Shown here in pieces: positions 14,635 through 22,741 of a stretch of 28,166 nt of DNA. The notes under the pieces are model-generated. The model did no database searches and was not told where the DNA came from. It saw only the letters and a list, made by a program, of their open reading frames with translations. The position numbers were made by a program, and so were the translations under genes. Source of the DNA: Christensenella sp. UBA7588 (GTDB lineage Bacteria; Bacillota; Clostridia; Christensenellales; CAG-917); the NCBI GenBank assembly GCA_002478945.1, contig DLKM01000015.1, forward strand, positions 61,457-89,622. Reading direction: 5' to 3'. The stretch's first letter is position 1. Every line of letters starts with the position of its first letter.

Positions 14635-15618
14635 ATGAAGAAAACTATTATTTTATTAATGATATGTGTAATAGCATTAACTTGCGTGTGCTTGGTTGCC
14701 TGTAACGGAAATGACGGCAACGAGAAACTGTCAATCGTGTGTACTATTTTCCCTGAATACGATTGGGTAAAACAGATTTTGGGCGACGAGATAAACAATG
14801 TAGAGTTAACATTGCTTATAGATGACGGTGTAGATTTGCACAGCTATCAACCGTCGGTTGAGGACATTGCGAAAATCTCTACTTGCGACCTATTTATTTA
14901 TGTCGGAGGAGAGTCTGACGCTTGGGTTGATAAAGCACTTGAGAACGCAACAAACAAAAACATGAAGGTTATAAATTTGCTCGGCATTCTTGGCGAAAGA
15001 GTGAAGAACGAAGAAACGATTGAAGGAATGGAAGGCGAGCACGAGCATGAAGGAGAGGAGCACGAGGAAGAAGATGAAGAAAAAGACGAACACGTGTGGC
15101 TCTCGGTTAAAAATGCCACAATACTATGCGATGCAATCGCAAAAGAACTCAAATCTGTCGATGTGGATAACGCGCGAAAATACGATGAAAACCTCGTGAA
15201 TTACACTCAAAAACTTGCAAATTTGGACACCGAATTTGAAGAAGCGGTTAAGGGTGCAAAGTTTAACACACTCGTATTCGGAGACAGATTTCCATTCAGA
15301 TATCTTGTTGATGATTATAACTTAAAATACTATGCGGCATTTGTCGGTTGCTCCGCCGAAACCGAAGCGAGTTTTGAGACGATAGCGTTTCTTGCTAAAA
15401 AGGTCGACGAGCTTTCGTTGCCTGCAATATGTACGATAGAAGGCGCAAAGCACGATATAGCTCAAACGGTAAAAAATAACACGCAAAAAAAGGATCAACA
15501 AATCGTGCAATTTGATTCTATGCAATCAACGACGGCAAACGACGTCGCAAACGGCGTAACATATTTGACGGCAATGCAAAAGAATTTACAATCGTTGAAA
15601 GTGGCTTTGGGTGCATAA
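14635..15618 (+). CDS. znuA: Zinc ABC transporter substrate-binding lipoprotein
   Basis: The 327-residue protein has a signal peptide with lipobox LVAC (Cys23). It shows the cluster A-1 metal-binding fold: IFPEYDWVKQI, the ligand His69 in DLHSYQPS, an acidic His-rich loop (about 131-153) and HVWLS with His153. The loop is a hallmark of zinc over manganese proteins. Where many ZnuA proteins have a third His near the middle (HAAF-like), this one reads GDRFPF, a pattern I associate with Clostridia. It captures zinc outside the membrane and passes it to ZnuB. AGGAG precedes the ATG, and ZnuC and ZnuB follow directly. Confidence 0.92.
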   Translation: MKKTIILLMICVIALTCVCLVACNGNDGNEKLSIVCTIFPEYDWVKQILGDEINNVELTLLIDDGVDLHSYQPSVEDIAKISTCDLFIYVGGESDAWVDKALENATNKNMKVINLLGILGERVKNEETIEGMEGEHEHEGEEHEEEDEEKDEHVWLSVKNATILCDAIAKELKSVDVDNARKYDENLVNYTQKLANLDTEFEEAVKGAKFNTLVFGDRFPFRYLVDDYNLKYYAAFVGCSAETEASFETIAFLAKKVDELSLPAICTIEGAKHDIAQTVKNNTQKKDQQIVQFDSMQSTTANDVANGVTYLTAMQKNLQSLKVALGA

Positions 15619-15629
15619 GTGAGGTAATT

Positions 15630-16334
15630 ATGGTTGAACTCGTATGTGAAAATCTGGCTGTCGGATATGATGGTAAAAAGATAGTCGATAATATCGATTT
15701 CACGGTCGAAAGCGGAGATTATCTTTGTATAGTCGGTGAAAACGGTGCAGGAAAAAGCACGCTAATGAAAGCTGTCCTGGGGCTGATTAAACCGATATCA
15801 GGCAGAGTCTCTTTCGGGAACGACATTAAGCAAACGGAAATAGGTTATGTTCCGCAACAAAATAGTATACAAAAGGATTTTCCTGCATCCGTATATGAAA
15901 TAGTCTTATCCGGATGTCTTGCAAAATGCGGGTTCAATCCATTTTACTCTAAAAAACAAAAGCAAATGGCAAAAGACAATATGGCATTGCTCGGGATATC
16001 AAATTTGGCAAAACGTTGTTATCGTGAATTATCCGGCGGACAGCAGCAAAGAGTTTTGATAGCGAGGGCATTGTGTTCTGCAAATAAAATGTTGCTTTTG
16101 GACGAACCCGTTGCGGGGCTTGACCCTATCGTTACGCAAGAGTTGTACGACATCGTCAAAGACTTAAACACGACAAAACATTTGACGATTATTATGATAT
16201 CGCACGATATTTCCGCCGCATTGAGAAACGCATCGCATATTTTATACGTTGGCAACCCTTGTTTTTATGCGTCGGTAGATGTCTTTAAGCAAAGCGATTT
16301 CTGTAAAAAACTCAACGGAGGGGCGCAACTATGA
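15630..16334 (+). CDS. znuC: Zinc ABC transporter ATP-binding protein
   Basis: The 234-residue protein has Walker A GENGAGKST (36-44), the Q-loop in VPQQNS, the ABC signature LSGGQQQR (134-141), Walker B LLLDEP (155-160) and the switch His in MISHD. It drives import through ZnuB from the inner membrane face. It follows znuA by 11 bases with GAGGT before the ATG. Its last four bases overlap the znuB start (ATGA), so translation is coupled. Confidence 0.94.
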   Translation: MVELVCENLAVGYDGKKIVDNIDFTVESGDYLCIVGENGAGKSTLMKAVLGLIKPISGRVSFGNDIKQTEIGYVPQQNSIQKDFPASVYEIVLSGCLAKCGFNPFYSKKQKQMAKDNMALLGISNLAKRCYRELSGGQQQRVLIARALCSANKMLLLDEPVAGLDPIVTQELYDIVKDLNTTKHLTIIMISHDISAALRNASHILYVGNPCFYASVDVFKQSDFCKKLNGGAQL

Positions 16335-17188
16335 ACGTAATAGAAAAATTGACATTGTATTTTCAATTTTCATTTGTCAGATACGCACTTATTGTTGGGG
16401 TGCTTATTGCGTTGTGCGCCTCTCTGTTCGGAGCAACGCTCGTGCTTAAAAGATTCTCGTATATAGGAGACGGCTTATCGCACGTTGCTTTCGGAGCAAT
16501 GGCGGTTGCAGGAATAGCGGGGTTGACGGACAATATGATTATCGTTATGCCCGTTACGATTGTTGCTGCAATATTGTTGTTGCGCGTAGGCCAAAATGCC
16601 AAAATCAAGGGAGACGCTTTAATTGCACTTATTTCCGTCGGTTCACTTGCGATAGGGTATTTGCTATTAAACGTATTCTCTGCGTCGGCAAACTTGTCGG
16701 GAGACGTTTGCAGTACGTTGTTTGGATCGACGTCGATTTTGACGCTGTCAAGCACGGAGGTATGGATTTGTTTCGGATTGTCAGTTTTCGTCGTCGTATT
16801 CTTCGTGTTTGCATACAATAGACTGTTTGCCGTAACTTTTGATGAAACATTTGCAAAGGCAACGGGCAAAAAAGTGGAGGCGTATAATGTCGTAATAGCA
16901 GTGATAATTGCGGTGATAATCGTGCTTGCTATGAATTTGGTCGGCTCGCTTTTGATATCTGCTTTAATAATTTTCCCTGCACTTTCGGCTATGAGAGTGT
17001 TCAAAAGTTTCAAATCGGTCATCGTATGCTCGGCTTGTATATCCGTGACATGCGCCGTGCTTGGCATTTTGACATCAATCGTTTACGGCACGCCCGTCGG
17101 GTCAACGATAGTTGCGGCCGATATCGTGTGCTTTTTGGCGTTTCTTACAATCGGTTTTGTGCGTAACAAACTTGTGAGGGTTAGGTAA
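16331..17188 (+). CDS. znuB: Zinc ABC transporter permease
   Basis: The 285-residue protein is hydrophobic with about eight membrane helices. It has the ABC-3 family features FGATLVLKRFSYIGDGLSH near the start and a late segment LLISALIIFPALSAMR that contacts the ATPase. CGGAGGGGCG lies within znuC before the ATG, and the genes overlap by four bases. Specificity for zinc comes from the His-rich loop of the adjacent ZnuA; manganese cannot be excluded from this protein alone. Confidence 0.93.
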   Translation: MNVIEKLTLYFQFSFVRYALIVGVLIALCASLFGATLVLKRFSYIGDGLSHVAFGAMAVAGIAGLTDNMIIVMPVTIVAAILLLRVGQNAKIKGDALIALISVGSLAIGYLLLNVFSASANLSGDVCSTLFGSTSILTLSSTEVWICFGLSVFVVVFFVFAYNRLFAVTFDETFAKATGKKVEAYNVVIAVIIAVIIVLAMNLVGSLLISALIIFPALSAMRVFKSFKSVIVCSACISVTCAVLGILTSIVYGTPVGSTIVAADIVCFLAFLTIGFVRNKLVRVR

Positions 17189-17192
17189 TATT

Positions 17193-17642
17193 ATGCAAAA
17201 TAACAAAAAAATAAATAATATTAACAGAATTGCGAGCATAATGCTCGTATTGATATTTTGCGTATGCGCTTTTTGTTTGGTTTCGTGTGGTGACGGAACA
17301 ATGCAAGTTGAGAACGTTGACGTGGATTTAACTTCTTTGAGCGCAACGATGGTTTATGCAAAAGTAAACGATATGATAACAAATCCAACAGCATACATAG
17401 GGAAAACGATAAAAGCGAAAGGCGTATACGATACGAGTTATTTTAATAAGACACAAAAATATTACAACTATGTAGTAATCAAGGACGCTACGGCGTGTTG
17501 CGCTCAAGGTTTGGAATTTGAATACTCTGGCGGTTATCCCGATAGAGGGGCTGAAATAGTGATAATCGGTGTTTTCGGAAGTTATACGGAACTTGGATTG
17601 ACGTATTATTATATTTCTGCCAATTCGCTTATGACCGTATAG
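17193..17642 (+). CDS. Small lipoprotein of the zinc operon with a Cys-Cys motif
   Basis: The 149-residue protein has a signal peptide with lipobox LVSC (Cys32). The mature part looks like one small beta-domain: IGKTIKAKGVY, then DATACCAQGLEF with adjacent cysteines, then GAEIVIIGVFGSY and a final YYYI strand. This pattern resembles an OB-fold. It starts four bases after znuB, so it belongs to the operon. Function is unknown; a metal or redox role for the Cys pair, or a zinc-handing role beside ZnuA, is inference. The gene is AT-rich. Confidence 0.78.
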   Translation: MQNNKKINNINRIASIMLVLIFCVCAFCLVSCGDGTMQVENVDVDLTSLSATMVYAKVNDMITNPTAYIGKTIKAKGVYDTSYFNKTQKYYNYVVIKDATACCAQGLEFEYSGGYPDRGAEIVIIGVFGSYTELGLTYYYISANSLMTV

Positions 17643-17667
17643 TAGCGTACGACAAAACGCGTACAAG

Positions 17668-17704
17668 AAAAGTGTTCACGTTTTTAGCGTGAACACTTTT
17701 GCTT
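17668..17704. terminator. Bidirectional terminator between the zinc operon and the sugar kinase
   Basis: A 13-bp perfect stem (17668-17680 with 17688-17700) and a seven-base loop, with A-rich and T-rich flanks. It serves the convergent genes ending at 17642 and 17717. Confidence 0.9.
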
Positions 17705-17716
17705 GAGAAAACCAAT

Positions 17717-19312
17717 TCATTGTTTGTTGAGCATCGCAAAGTTTTGTTTGTTTTGCTTATAGAGATTTTTGAATACCTCGAAGCCCTTGTCGTAAACGCT
17801 TGCTTTCAACTCAAAGTTGGGGTTAAACGTCTTTTTCGCAGGGATAAACTTCTTGATTTCGTCAAAAGAGGGGATAATGCCCAAGCCTACGCCTACGCAA
17901 GCGGCAGCACCAACCGCGCCTACGTTTTGCGGGCTGTCAACCGTTTCGATAACGTGTCCCGTTATGTCGGCAAGAACTTGGCAAGTGAAATCGGAAAGCG
18001 CGCCACCGCCTACGAATCTGATTACGTCGGAAGGTTTGACTTTCTTTGCAGATGCTTCGAGCATCCAACGTTTGTGATAGCAGATGCCTTCCAATACCGC
18101 GCGGATAAGTTCCGTTTTTCCAGTTTCGAGGCTGATGTTGAAGAACATTCCTCTTGCGTTCGGGTCCTCAAACGGACAACGGTTGCCGTGCAACCACGGA
18201 GTGAAGATAACGCCGCCGCAACCTGCGGGAATCTTGCCGACGATTTCCGTCATATAAGAGAACAAGCTGAGATATTTGCTCTCAAAATCTTCTGCGATAT
18301 GCTTTTTCTGAACGTATATTCCGCATTCGTCCAAAGCGATATGGTCCTTGACCCATTCAAAGCATTTGCCCGACGTTTCGAGTTCGGCAAAATAGTTGTA
18401 TTTTTGGGGTTGCGCCGCAACGACTGCCGCAATCATTGACGTAACGTCGACGGCAGGTTTGTTTGTGATTGTTCCCACCCAACCGGAAGTGCCGCTGTAA
18501 ATGTGAGTATCGCCGACTGCGGTAGAGCCTGCGCCCACGCCGATGAGGTTTGCGTCCATACCTCCGCCGTAGACTTTGATGCCTTTGACGATGCCGAGTT
18601 CTTCTGCCGCTTTTTGAGTGAGTTCTCCCGCGCACTCCGTGGATTCGATAAGGCGGGGGAGATGCTCCATATTTATTCCGAACATCTTGCACATCGCTTT
18701 GCTGAAGCATTTGTGCTTGAGGTCGTAAAGCATCGTGCCGAAAGCCGAATCGTGCGTCATAACGAATTCGCCCGTCATACGAGCAATCAGATATTCTTTG
18801 ACGTCGAGCCACTTATAGACGCGTTTGAAATTTTCGGGTTCGTTGTTTTTGAGCCAATTATATTTCCAAAGCGGGTCTTTAACGCTGAGCGGTGCCGCGC
18901 CCGTGATTGCCAAAGATTTTAGCAAACGACCGAGGTTTGCGCCTTCGACTTGCAAACCGAATTTGATGCCGTCCTTGATTTCTTTGGTTGCGCGCTGGTC
19001 CATATAACTGAACGCGCGGTGTACGGGAGTGCCGTCCTTGTCGACAAGCACCAAACCTTGCGCTTGCGAGCAGAAAGATATACCTGCCACTTGGTCGGGC
19101 GTAACGTCGCAATCTTCAAAGACTCTGCGAGTCGTTTTTGCCATAGCGTCCCACCATTCTTGCGGGTCTTGTTCTGCTCCGCCGTTGTCAAGGACGTAAA
19201 GATTGTAACCTTGAGACGCGGATTGAATAATCTTTATGCTTTTATCGATTTCGATAAGACAAGTTTTGATGCCGGTTGTGCCTACGTCGTAAGCGAGAAC
19301 GAATTTTCCCAT
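17717..19312 (-). CDS. FGGY-family carbohydrate kinase, xylulokinase-like
   Basis: The 531-residue protein has the two actin-like domains of the family. It opens with AYDVGTTGIKTCLI, a phosphate-binding segment. YSYMDQRA-like FSYMDQRA follows, and YGGGMDANLIGVGAG contains the probable catalytic Asp. FVGGGALSDFTCQVLADITG is the second signature. It phosphorylates a sugar or polyol with ATP; xylulose is the best guess, but family members differ by few residues and no isomerase or sugar transporter is nearby. It is somewhat longer than E. coli XylB. AAGGTGGT precedes the ATG on the minus strand, with its own promoter. Confidence 0.9.
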   Translation of the reverse strand: MGKFVLAYDVGTTGIKTCLIEIDKSIKIIQSASQGYNLYVLDNGGAEQDPQEWWDAMAKTTRRVFEDCDVTPDQVAGISFCSQAQGLVLVDKDGTPVHRAFSYMDQRATKEIKDGIKFGLQVEGANLGRLLKSLAITGAAPLSVKDPLWKYNWLKNNEPENFKRVYKWLDVKEYLIARMTGEFVMTHDSAFGTMLYDLKHKCFSKAMCKMFGINMEHLPRLIESTECAGELTQKAAEELGIVKGIKVYGGGMDANLIGVGAGSTAVGDTHIYSGTSGWVGTITNKPAVDVTSMIAAVVAAQPQKYNYFAELETSGKCFEWVKDHIALDECGIYVQKKHIAEDFESKYLSLFSYMTEIVGKIPAGCGGVIFTPWLHGNRCPFEDPNARGMFFNISLETGKTELIRAVLEGICYHKRWMLEASAKKVKPSDVIRFVGGGALSDFTCQVLADITGHVIETVDSPQNVGAVGAAACVGVGLGIIPSFDEIKKFIPAKKTFNPNFELKASVYDKGFEVFKNLYKQNKQNFAMLNKQ

Positions 19313-19340
19313 ATAACCACCTTATTTTTAAGATAAAAAA

Positions 19341-19369
19341 ATTATAACACAAGCAAAAATTTGTGTAAA
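19341..19369 (-). promoter_or_regulatory. Promoter of the FGGY kinase
   Basis: On the minus strand TTTACA (19369-19364), a 17-base spacer and TATAAT (19346-19341). The start lies about 20 bases before the ATG. The remaining gap contains a 7-bp inverted repeat (19398-19404 with 19415-19421). Confidence 0.8.
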
Positions 19370-19431
19370 TAAGCAATTTTGAATATGACGAATTTTTTAT
19401 ACAACAAACGGAATTTGTATAGTTTTCTCGC

Positions 19432-20175
19432 TTAATTTACAAGCCTTGACGCACGCAAAGCGAGGACTATGGGCGGTGTAATCAATGAAAACGCCACCAC
19501 TTCGATTGCAAAATTTAATCCGAACCAAGCCAATACGAAATCGACGGTCACTACCGTATTTTGCGCAATAGAAGTGTCTTTGAAAAACAACAGCGTGAAT
19601 ATCGCAACGAAAAGCGTGTTGGTAACCACGCCTACTGCCGCCGAGAGCGCGTAAATAACGCCGCGCAACGCCTCGTCGGAGGCTTTTTTATTGATTGCCA
19701 AATTGCGACGCTCGCCGTCTTTGCCGTCGAGCGCAAAATCGGTTTTTTCGGAGGAATCGTCCGCTTGAGAGGCTTCGCTTGAGTTGCAGTCATCTCTCGA
19801 ATATTCGTACGGATGACGTTTTGCAAAAGCATACTTAAAAAACGCGACTTCGAGACCTTTTCTCGTCAGGTACGACGCAACCGCTATCAACACTCTCGGA
19901 AGAATGCACACGAGCGGATTTTGAAAAACGGGAGCGACGGGGGAAGCCGCTTTCGTCGTAAACCAAGCGACGTAATTGATAAGTCCCATAGCAAGTCCCA
20001 TTATCAGCGAGGTTTTGAAATCGCAACATTGCGCGACTACGAGAGTCGGCAAAATCATCAACGCAAGAGTTATCGTACCGAATTGAACGGGTACGAAACA
20101 AAAAATTACCGTCAACGCAAGCATAAGCGCAAGCAGACATATTCGTTTGATTTTGCCAAGTCTGTCGGACGTCAT
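19432..20175 (-). CDS. ECF transporter S component, substrate unknown
   Basis: The 247-residue protein has about six membrane helices. An early FGTITLALMILPTL, LIMGLAMGLINYVAW and NPLVCILPR are typical of the energy-coupling-factor substrate-binding family, which captures vitamins or metals and shares an ATPase module encoded elsewhere. An unusual hydrophilic insert of about 50 residues (119-170), rich in Ser, Asp and Lys, lies between helices. The start has AGGAGAG on the minus strand. No riboswitch or biosynthetic gene is adjacent to name the substrate. Confidence 0.82.
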   Translation of the reverse strand: MTSDRLGKIKRICLLALMLALTVIFCFVPVQFGTITLALMILPTLVVAQCCDFKTSLIMGLAMGLINYVAWFTTKAASPVAPVFQNPLVCILPRVLIAVASYLTRKGLEVAFFKYAFAKRHPYEYSRDDCNSSEASQADDSSEKTDFALDGKDGERRNLAINKKASDEALRGVIYALSAAVGVVTNTLFVAIFTLLFFKDTSIAQNTVVTVDFVLAWFGLNFAIEVVAFSLITPPIVLALRASRLVN

Positions 20176-20196
20176 ATCTCTCCTAATATCCGAGAA

Positions 20197-20225
20197 ATTA
20201 TACAGAGAAGCGACGGTTTTGTCAA
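20197..20225 (-). promoter_or_regulatory. Perfect consensus promoter of the ECF S-component gene
   Basis: On the minus strand TTGACA (20225-20220), a 17-base spacer and TATAAT (20202-20197), matching consensus at all 12 positions. The leader is only about 15 bases and contains AGGAGAG, so there is no room for a riboswitch. Confidence 0.9.
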
Positions 20226-20321
20226 ATCGTTTTTAAGGATAACAAAAATTACCGTTATGCATAAATAAGAAGTTTATCTATATTAAAACGCAAGTTTATA
20301 TGCCGATTATTGCAGAAACGA

Positions 20322-20328
20322 TTCGACA
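20322..20328 (+). promoter_or_regulatory. Spo0A box 1 upstream of spoIIE
   Basis: TTCGACA, the exact inverse of the 0A box TGTCGAA, within an inverse TTTTGTCGAA. It also lies where a -35 for TATTTA (20345-20350) would be. Confidence 0.75.
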
Positions 20329-20362
20329 AAATGCGGCAATAAAATATTTAACGCGCCGTCGT

Positions 20363-20369
20363 TTCGACA
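20363..20369 (+). promoter_or_regulatory. Spo0A box 2 upstream of spoIIE
   Basis: A second exact TTCGACA, 41 bases after the first, so both lie on the same face of the helix. Two perfect copies in 48 bases before a known Spo0A target are unlikely to be chance. Confidence 0.78.
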
Positions 20370-20400
20370 AGAACGAAAATGATTTTGCCGTTTTTTGAGA

Positions 20401-20406
20401 TAAAAT
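20401..20406 (+). promoter_or_regulatory. Possible -10 element of spoIIE
   Basis: TAAAAT has no good -35, as expected for a Spo0A-activated sigma-A promoter. Transcription would begin close to the second ATG at 20414. The alternative is TATTTA at 20345-20350. Confidence 0.4.
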
Positions 20407-22705
20407 GAGCGGTATGAAAACGTCTGTTTTACACGCTCGGAAAAAGGCTTTCAAAGCCGCGGACTTCAAGCCGTCAATCAAAAGCGCAATCGTCGTAACC
20501 GCACAATGGCTTGCAATATTTTTGCTTGCGTCGGTAGATAAATTCGGTTACGCGCTCTCGCTTGCTCTCGTTTGCGGACTCGTGTTCGCAAGACAAAACA
20601 TCGTGGCTCTTGCGCCTTGTTTTATAGTTGCGAATTGCGTATTCGTGCTGTCGTGGTGGTCGTTGCTGTTTGCGTTCGTTCCGATGCTGTTGCTGTTTGC
20701 TCTATACGCCGTGTTCTACAAATTGCGCAAGAACGTTCCGTTGTGGGCGGTGGCTCTTTGCGCTTTTTTGGGAATGATTCCGTATATCGTCGTCGAATGC
20801 ATTTTCGGCGCAAAATACTTGCTCGTCGGGATAAACGTTCTTCTTTCCGTGGTGCTTACGTTCTGCAACGGAATAGCGTCTTACGCCGTATTCGTCAGAG
20901 GCGTTTTTCACAAAGCGACCGTTGACGAACTTATTTGCGGAGCGTGCGTTGCGTGCGCTTTCGGCTATGCGCTTGCAGGAGTCGGCGGCTACGGATTTTA
21001 TGCGTATCACGTCGTGCTTGCTTTTGTCGTGCTGTTGTGTTCGATGTGTTTCAAGCCGAGCGTAACTTTGCTCGTGGGAGTGCTTGCGGGGCTTGGCGCA
21101 ACGCTCAGATTTTCCGATATAGCGTGGCTCGGCTCGTCGGTTGCGCTCGCGGCGGTCGCGCTCGCGTTTTCTCCTTTCACAAAGTGGTCGTCCGCGCTTG
21201 CGATGGTTGCCGTGGAGGGAATAGAGTGGTTGCTTTCGGCATATTCGGGCGCAGGTTGGCAATCGCTGATTACGGTTGCTTCGGGCGCGATAATTTGCCT
21301 GTGTATTCCAAAGTCAGCCATTGCGAAAATCAAGTGTATCGTTGCGGGTGACGGACGGCACGCTTACGCAGGCGTTGTCAACAGACGAGGTAGAGAAATC
21401 GCATTCAGATTGTCGTCTGCGAGCGACGTGTTTTACGATATGTCCAAAAACCTCGAAAAGATAGCGAAAAGCGGTTGCGACTGTTCTTCGGACAAACTTG
21501 CCAAAGACGTTGCGAGAAAATTTTGCGGCAAATGCAGAGACAGAGAGTCCTGTTTTGGCGCGCTCGGTTCCGACACGTCGAGCGTCATTCAGCCTATGGC
21601 GGACGCGGCAATCAACAGAGGCAGAGTTACGATACTGGATATGCCGCCGTTCGTAACGGGCAGATGCAGCAATATGCACGCTCTTGCAAGCGTGATAAAC
21701 AGCACCGCCGAAGCGTATAAACAGCGTGCGAGCGAAGCGCAGAATTTTGCCGTTTACAAAGGTATGATGGCAGAGCAATTCGCAGGAGTTTCACTAGTTC
21801 TCGACGCACTCGCAAACGAGAGCGCAGGACAGGTCAATTTTGCAAACGACGGGGTTGAAATGCTCAAAAGCGACTTGTTAAAGCACAATATCGTCGCAAG
21901 CGAGATAGTTATAAGCGGAGAAGGCAACGCGCAGAAAGTGACGATGACCGTACGCGCGTGCGACGCTCAAAAGGCAATTTTGCCACGCATAGTTTCGCGC
22001 AATCTGCACTCGAAAACCGAGGTGGAAAAAGTTGCCGAAAGAGGCGAACAACGTCTTGTGTATCTTGCCGTCGCGCCTTGCTTCGAGGTGGCGTACGGAA
22101 TGGCGCAAAAGAGGTGTGACGAGGAGGCTTGCGGAGATACCGCAAGCGTGCTTTGCCCCTCTCGCTCAAGTCGATTGTTTGCCATTTGCGACGGTATGGG
22201 ACACGGCAAAGAGGCAAGCGAGGCAAGCCAAAACGCCGTGAATATGATAGAAAGTTTTTATAGAGCGGGCATAGACGGAGCAATCGTTTTAAGCCTCGTC
22301 AACAAACTGCTCAAACTCAGTTTCGACGACGTTTTTTCGACTCTCGACATAGCGGTGGTGGATATGCAATCGGGAGGTCTCGACGTGGTTAAGCTCGGCT
22401 CGGCGGCAAGTTTCATTATCCGCAAAGAGAACATCGAAATGCTGTCTTGTTCGTGTGCGCCGATGGGGATTCTCGACAACGTGGAAAGCATCACGTCGAG
22501 GTATCAGTTGTACGACGGAGATATGTTGCTTATGATGAGCGACGGCGTGTTTGACGTTCTCGAAGCAAAAGGCATTGCGGAATTGATAGACAATGTTTCC
22601 ACTCAAAATCCGCAGACGCTTGCCGACGAAGTCCTCAAAAAAGCACTCGAAAACGGCGCAACCGACGATTGCACCGTGCTTGCGTTGAGATTGTTTGCGG
22701 TATAG
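20405..22705 (+). CDS. spoIIE: Stage II sporulation protein E, PP2C phosphatase
   Basis: The 766-residue protein has an N-terminal region of about ten membrane helices (27-305), a central regulatory part and a C-terminal PP2C phosphatase (about 550-766). Metal-binding Asp residues are Asp596 in CDGMGHGKEAS, Asp713 in MSDGVFD and the TDDCT pair near 754. A cysteine group (358, 360, 374, 377, 383) lies after the membrane part. Known role: at the polar septum it dephosphorylates SpoIIAA, which frees sigma-F in the forespore. It is slightly shorter than the 827-residue Bacillus protein. The start is uncertain: ATG 20405 has only GAG before it, and ATG 20414 lies nine bases on. Two 0A boxes precede it. 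Confidence 0.93.
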   Translation: MSGMKTSVLHARKKAFKAADFKPSIKSAIVVTAQWLAIFLLASVDKFGYALSLALVCGLVFARQNIVALAPCFIVANCVFVLSWWSLLFAFVPMLLLFALYAVFYKLRKNVPLWAVALCAFLGMIPYIVVECIFGAKYLLVGINVLLSVVLTFCNGIASYAVFVRGVFHKATVDELICGACVACAFGYALAGVGGYGFYAYHVVLAFVVLLCSMCFKPSVTLLVGVLAGLGATLRFSDIAWLGSSVALAAVALAFSPFTKWSSALAMVAVEGIEWLLSAYSGAGWQSLITVASGAIICLCIPKSAIAKIKCIVAGDGRHAYAGVVNRRGREIAFRLSSASDVFYDMSKNLEKIAKSGCDCSSDKLAKDVARKFCGKCRDRESCFGALGSDTSSVIQPMADAAINRGRVTILDMPPFVTGRCSNMHALASVINSTAEAYKQRASEAQNFAVYKGMMAEQFAGVSLVLDALANESAGQVNFANDGVEMLKSDLLKHNIVASEIVISGEGNAQKVTMTVRACDAQKAILPRIVSRNLHSKTEVEKVAERGEQRLVYLAVAPCFEVAYGMAQKRCDEEACGDTASVLCPSRSSRLFAICDGMGHGKEASEASQNAVNMIESFYRAGIDGAIVLSLVNKLLKLSFDDVFSTLDIAVVDMQSGGLDVVKLGSAASFIIRKENIEMLSCSCAPMGILDNVESITSRYQLYDGDMLLMMSDGVFDVLEAKGIAELIDNVSTQNPQTLADEVLKKALENGATDDCTVLALRLFAV

Positions 22706-22706
22706 G

Positions 22707-22735
22707 TTGTGTTTTGACGTTTTTTGCTGTATAAT
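22707..22735 (+). promoter_or_regulatory. Promoter of tilS, starting close to its ATG
   Basis: TTGTGT (22707-22712), a 17-base spacer and a perfect TATAAT (22730-22735). Only six bases separate the -10 from the ATG, so the transcript would be nearly leaderless. Confidence 0.55.
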
Positions 22736-22741
22736 CGAAAT

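Noticed and set aside
17699..18439. A 246-codon plus-strand frame
   Set aside because: It is the antisense shadow of the FGGY kinase, whose family motifs are clear.
19398..19421. Terminator of the ECF S-component gene
   Set aside because: The 7-bp stem is followed by A residues in the direction of that gene, so it is not an intrinsic terminator for it.
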